From Hamadaea flava (GTDB lineage Bacteria; Actinomycetota; Actinomycetes; Mycobacteriales; Micromonosporaceae), in NCBI RefSeq assembly GCF_024172085.1, contig NZ_JAMZDZ010000001.1, positions 5,456,001-5,520,000 of the forward strand: a stretch of DNA of 64,000 bases, given 5' to 3'. The notes beneath the pieces were generated by a model that worked only from the letters and a program-made list of their open reading frames with translations, did no database searches and was not told the DNA's origin. This document shows, one piece after another, positions 62,300 to 64,000 of the stretch (position 1 is its first letter; each line of letters opens with the position of its first letter). Made by a program: the position numbers and the translations under genes.

Positions 62300-63126
62300 T
62301 GCGCCGCTTCCGTCGCTGGGTCGCCGACCGCTGGGTCATGGGCGTCGGGCTGGTCGTCCTGGCGTACCTGGCGTTGCCGATCGCCGTCATCGCGTTGCTG
62401 TCGTTCAACCAGCCGTCGTCCAACAAGACGACCTACCTGCTCGACGACTCCGGCGTGCACTGGACGCTGAACAACTGGGCGAACATCTGCAGCGGGGCCG
62501 ACGACATGTGCGGCTCGCTCGGGGTCAGCCTCCGGATCGGGGCCATCGCCACGGTCATCGCGACGATCCTCGGTACGCTCATCGCCTTCGCGCTCGTGCG
62601 CCACCGCTTCCTCGGGCGCTCCGCGGTGAACGTGTTGATCTTCCTCCCGATGGCCACGCCTGAGATCGTCATGGGGTCCTCGCTGCTGACACTCTTCCTG
62701 GGTACTGGCGTCGACCCCGGGCTGCCGACTATCGTGATCGCACACGTGATGTTCTGTGTGTCGTTCGTGGTGGTGACGGTGAAGGCGCGGTTGGCGGGGC
62801 TCGATCCCCGGCTGCAGGAGGCGGCGATGGACCTCTACGCCGGCCCCTGGGCCACCTTCCGCCGTGTCACGTTACCGCTGGTCATGCCCGGCATCGTCAG
62901 CGCAGCTCTGCTGAGCTTCTCGCTCTCCTTCGACGACTACATCATCACGACCTTCAACAGCGGCCCGGTTCGCACCTTCCCGCTGTTCGTCTGGGGCGCC
63001 AACCAGCGGGGCATTCCGCCGCAGGTCAACGCGATCGCCACGGCGATGTTCGCGGTCGCCTTCGTCATCGTCGCCGTCGGGCAACTGCGCAACGCCCGCC
63101 GTTCGCGGCGCGCCGCCACCAGCTAG
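62299..63126 (+). CDS. potC: Polyamine ABC transporter permease PotC
   Basis: 275 residues, six hydrophobic segments and the EAA loop EAAMDLYAGPWATFRRVTLPLVMPG. ATG 62299 overlaps the potB TGA; the longer frame upstream is out of homology. The other half of the channel. A long hairpin follows the stop. Confidence 0.93.
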   Translation: MRRFRRWVADRWVMGVGLVVLAYLALPIAVIALLSFNQPSSNKTTYLLDDSGVHWTLNNWANICSGADDMCGSLGVSLRIGAIATVIATILGTLIAFALVRHRFLGRSAVNVLIFLPMATPEIVMGSSLLTLFLGTGVDPGLPTIVIAHVMFCVSFVVVTVKARLAGLDPRLQEAAMDLYAGPWATFRRVTLPLVMPGIVSAALLSFSLSFDDYIITTFNSGPVRTFPLFVWGANQRGIPPQVNAIATAMFAVAFVIVAVGQLRNARRSRRAATS

Positions 63127-63137
63127 TCCACTCGTCA

Positions 63138-63186
63138 GCCCGTCCGGCCCTCGCCTGCCACATCCGCGGCGTGGGGCCGGACGGGC
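63138..63186 (+). terminator. Hairpin terminator after potC
   Basis: A perfect 13-bp stem (GCCCGTCCGGCCC with GGGCCGGACGGGC) around a 23-nt loop, 11 bp past the potC stop. Confidence 0.75.
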
Positions 63187-63390
63187 TTACCCATATCCGG
63201 GTGCTGCTTTCGGCGTACCCATAGAAGACTTCGCGGCCCCTGCGCCGAACGCCCGAGGGCGCGCCGCCGGGGAGCCACCGCGAAACCGCAGGTAGCCGCA
63301 CTGCGGGACCCGCCGATCGAGGGGCTCGACCGGCTGACAAAAGAACCACACGCGCGGGCGTGTGCGAGAGAAGGAGAAGGTGATCGGCTC
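63187..63390 (+). ncRNA. Candidate structured leader of the saccharopine-dehydrogenase-like gene
   Basis: 204 bp without a gene but with several short stems: CGCCC-GAG-GGGCG near 63250, CCGCAG with CTGCGG (63286-63306 region), TCGAG with CTCGA (63318 region) and CACACGC with GCGTGTG (63347-63364), the last just before the AAGGAG RBS. The words GCCGAAC and GGGGAGCCACC recall the 5' part of ydaO-type (c-di-AMP) leaders, but the 3' half does not match well. Treat as a candidate only. Confidence 0.3.
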
Positions 63391-64000
63391 ATGCGAGCCA
63401 AAGGATCAAATCTGTGGGCGTCGGCCCTGCGCGAAGCAGCACCGACGCCGCACTCGATGCGAGTACTGCTGGTGGGCGCGGGTGGCGTGGGTAGCGCCGC
63501 CGCAGCCATCGCGGCCCGCCGCGATTTCTTCGACCACCTGGTCGTCGCCGACTACTCCGTGGAGCGGGCTCAACGGGCCGTGTCCGGCCTGGACCGGCGG
63601 TTCACCGCCGCGCAGGTGGACGCCTCGTCGGCCGCCGCGATCGCCGAGCTCTGCCGGGAAAATCGCATCACCCACGTGCTGAACGCCGTGGACCCCCGGT
63701 TCGTCCTGCCGATCTTCGAGGGGGCGTACGCCGCCGGGGCCGACTATCTGGACATGGCGATGTCCTTGTCGCGGCCGCATCCGTCGGCCCCGTTCGAGAA
63801 GACGTGGGTGAAACTGGGCGACGACCAGTTCGCCGCCGATCCACGCTGGGCCGCCGCGGGCCGGCTCGCGCTCGTCGGCATCGGTGTCGAGCCCGGGCTC
63901 TCCGACGTCTTCGCCCGGTACGCCGCCGATCAGCTGTTCGCCGAGATCGACGAGATCGGCGTACGCGACGGGTCGAACATCACCGTCGACGGCTACGAGT
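63391..64000 (+). CDS. Saccharopine-dehydrogenase-like protein (3' end outside window)
   Basis: At least 203 residues, running off the window end. An N-terminal Rossmann fold (MRVLLVGAGGVGSAAAAIAARR) and continuation ITHVLNAVDPRFVLPIFEGAYAAGADYLDMAM match the saccharopine dehydrogenase NADP-binding family. Behind the pot genes it may act in lysine or polyamine/carboxyspermidine-like metabolism; this is inference. ATG 63391 lies behind GAAGGAGAAGG; ATG 63457 (MRVLLVG) is the alternative and matches shorter homologues. Confidence 0.8.
   Translation, partial: MRAKGSNLWASALREAAPTPHSMRVLLVGAGGVGSAAAAIAARRDFFDHLVVADYSVERAQRAVSGLDRRFTAAQVDASSAAAIAELCRENRITHVLNAVDPRFVLPIFEGAYAAGADYLDMAMSLSRPHPSAPFEKTWVKLGDDQFAADPRWAAAGRLALVGIGVEPGLSDVFARYAADQLFAEIDEIGVRDGSNITVDGYE

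Overview
The window is GC-rich actinobacterial chromosomal DNA. The F420 biosynthesis genes fbiA, fbiB and fbiC, mycothiol conjugate amidase, a WhiB2-type regulator, DUF3499, DUF4307, an ECF42 sigma factor and a SCO7613-like membrane protein all point to Actinomycetota. A filamentous genus of Micromonosporaceae type is my best guess. That guess rests on gene content, a very abundant GCGTAC/GTACGC word and many intergenic hairpins; it was not tested by alignment. I see no rRNA, tRNA, CRISPR array, transposase or prophage. The window reads as core chromosome with some accessory genes.

Layout. 1-6.5 kb: a 5'-truncated amidase, a membrane protein, threonine ammonia-lyase, a Tat-exported protein, greA, DUF4307, mca and a small membrane protein. 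6.6-13.7 kb: a membrane GGDEF-EAL protein, a run of minus-strand genes (AhpD-like, PEP-mutase-like, a small membrane protein, a GT-C-like membrane protein) and a divergent MocR regulator. 13.8-24 kb: a DinB-like protein, an operon (membrane protein, XRE regulator, oxidoreductase) behind a striking 41-bp dyad, a HEAT-like protein of unknown function, an ECF42/DGPF/RibD-like operon, an AAA-DUF234 ATPase with its own perfect palindrome, and a DUF255 protein. 24-28.3 kb: a pseudo-asparagine-synthetase fused to an F420-ligase-like domain, purK-purE and a hotdog thioesterase. 28.3-36.1 kb: the first of three MRH-type membrane proteins, an ABC-2-like membrane protein, VOC and TetR genes, a secreted GH11-CBM2 xylanase, acyl-CoA dehydrogenase and UDP-glucose dehydrogenase. 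36.3-41.3 kb: a 1682-aa zinc-ribbon polytopic membrane protein. 41.4-46.7 kb: acetoacetyl-CoA synthetase, two more MRH paralogues, a hairpin repeat array and a TIGR03089-like protein. 46.8-56.6 kb: the conserved glycosyltransferase / GDP-mannose / F420 / WhiB2 / DUF3499 block. 56.9-64 kb: a polyamine module (transaminase, Lrp regulator, potDABC and a saccharopine-dehydrogenase-like gene cut by the window end).

How the genes work together. fbiA and fbiB are translationally coupled and diverge from fbiC, so most of the F420 tail and chromophore chemistry is local, but FbiB here lacks the C-terminal reductase half. The pot cassette imports polyamines, the transaminase probably starts their catabolism and the Lrp regulator may sense flux. 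Several pairs share GTGA or TGATG start/stop overlaps (purK/purE, fbiA/fbiB, potA/potB/potC, DGPF/ECF42, AhpD/PEP-mutase, mca/small protein), which fixes their start codons.

The most unusual items are the pseudo-AsnB/F420-ligase-like fusion (24.0-25.9 kb), the 41-bp symmetric promoter-operator at 16.1 kb, the palindrome before the AAA-DUF234 gene, the MRH paralogue family, the recurrent hairpin repeats at convergent gene ends and a structured leader near 63.2 kb.
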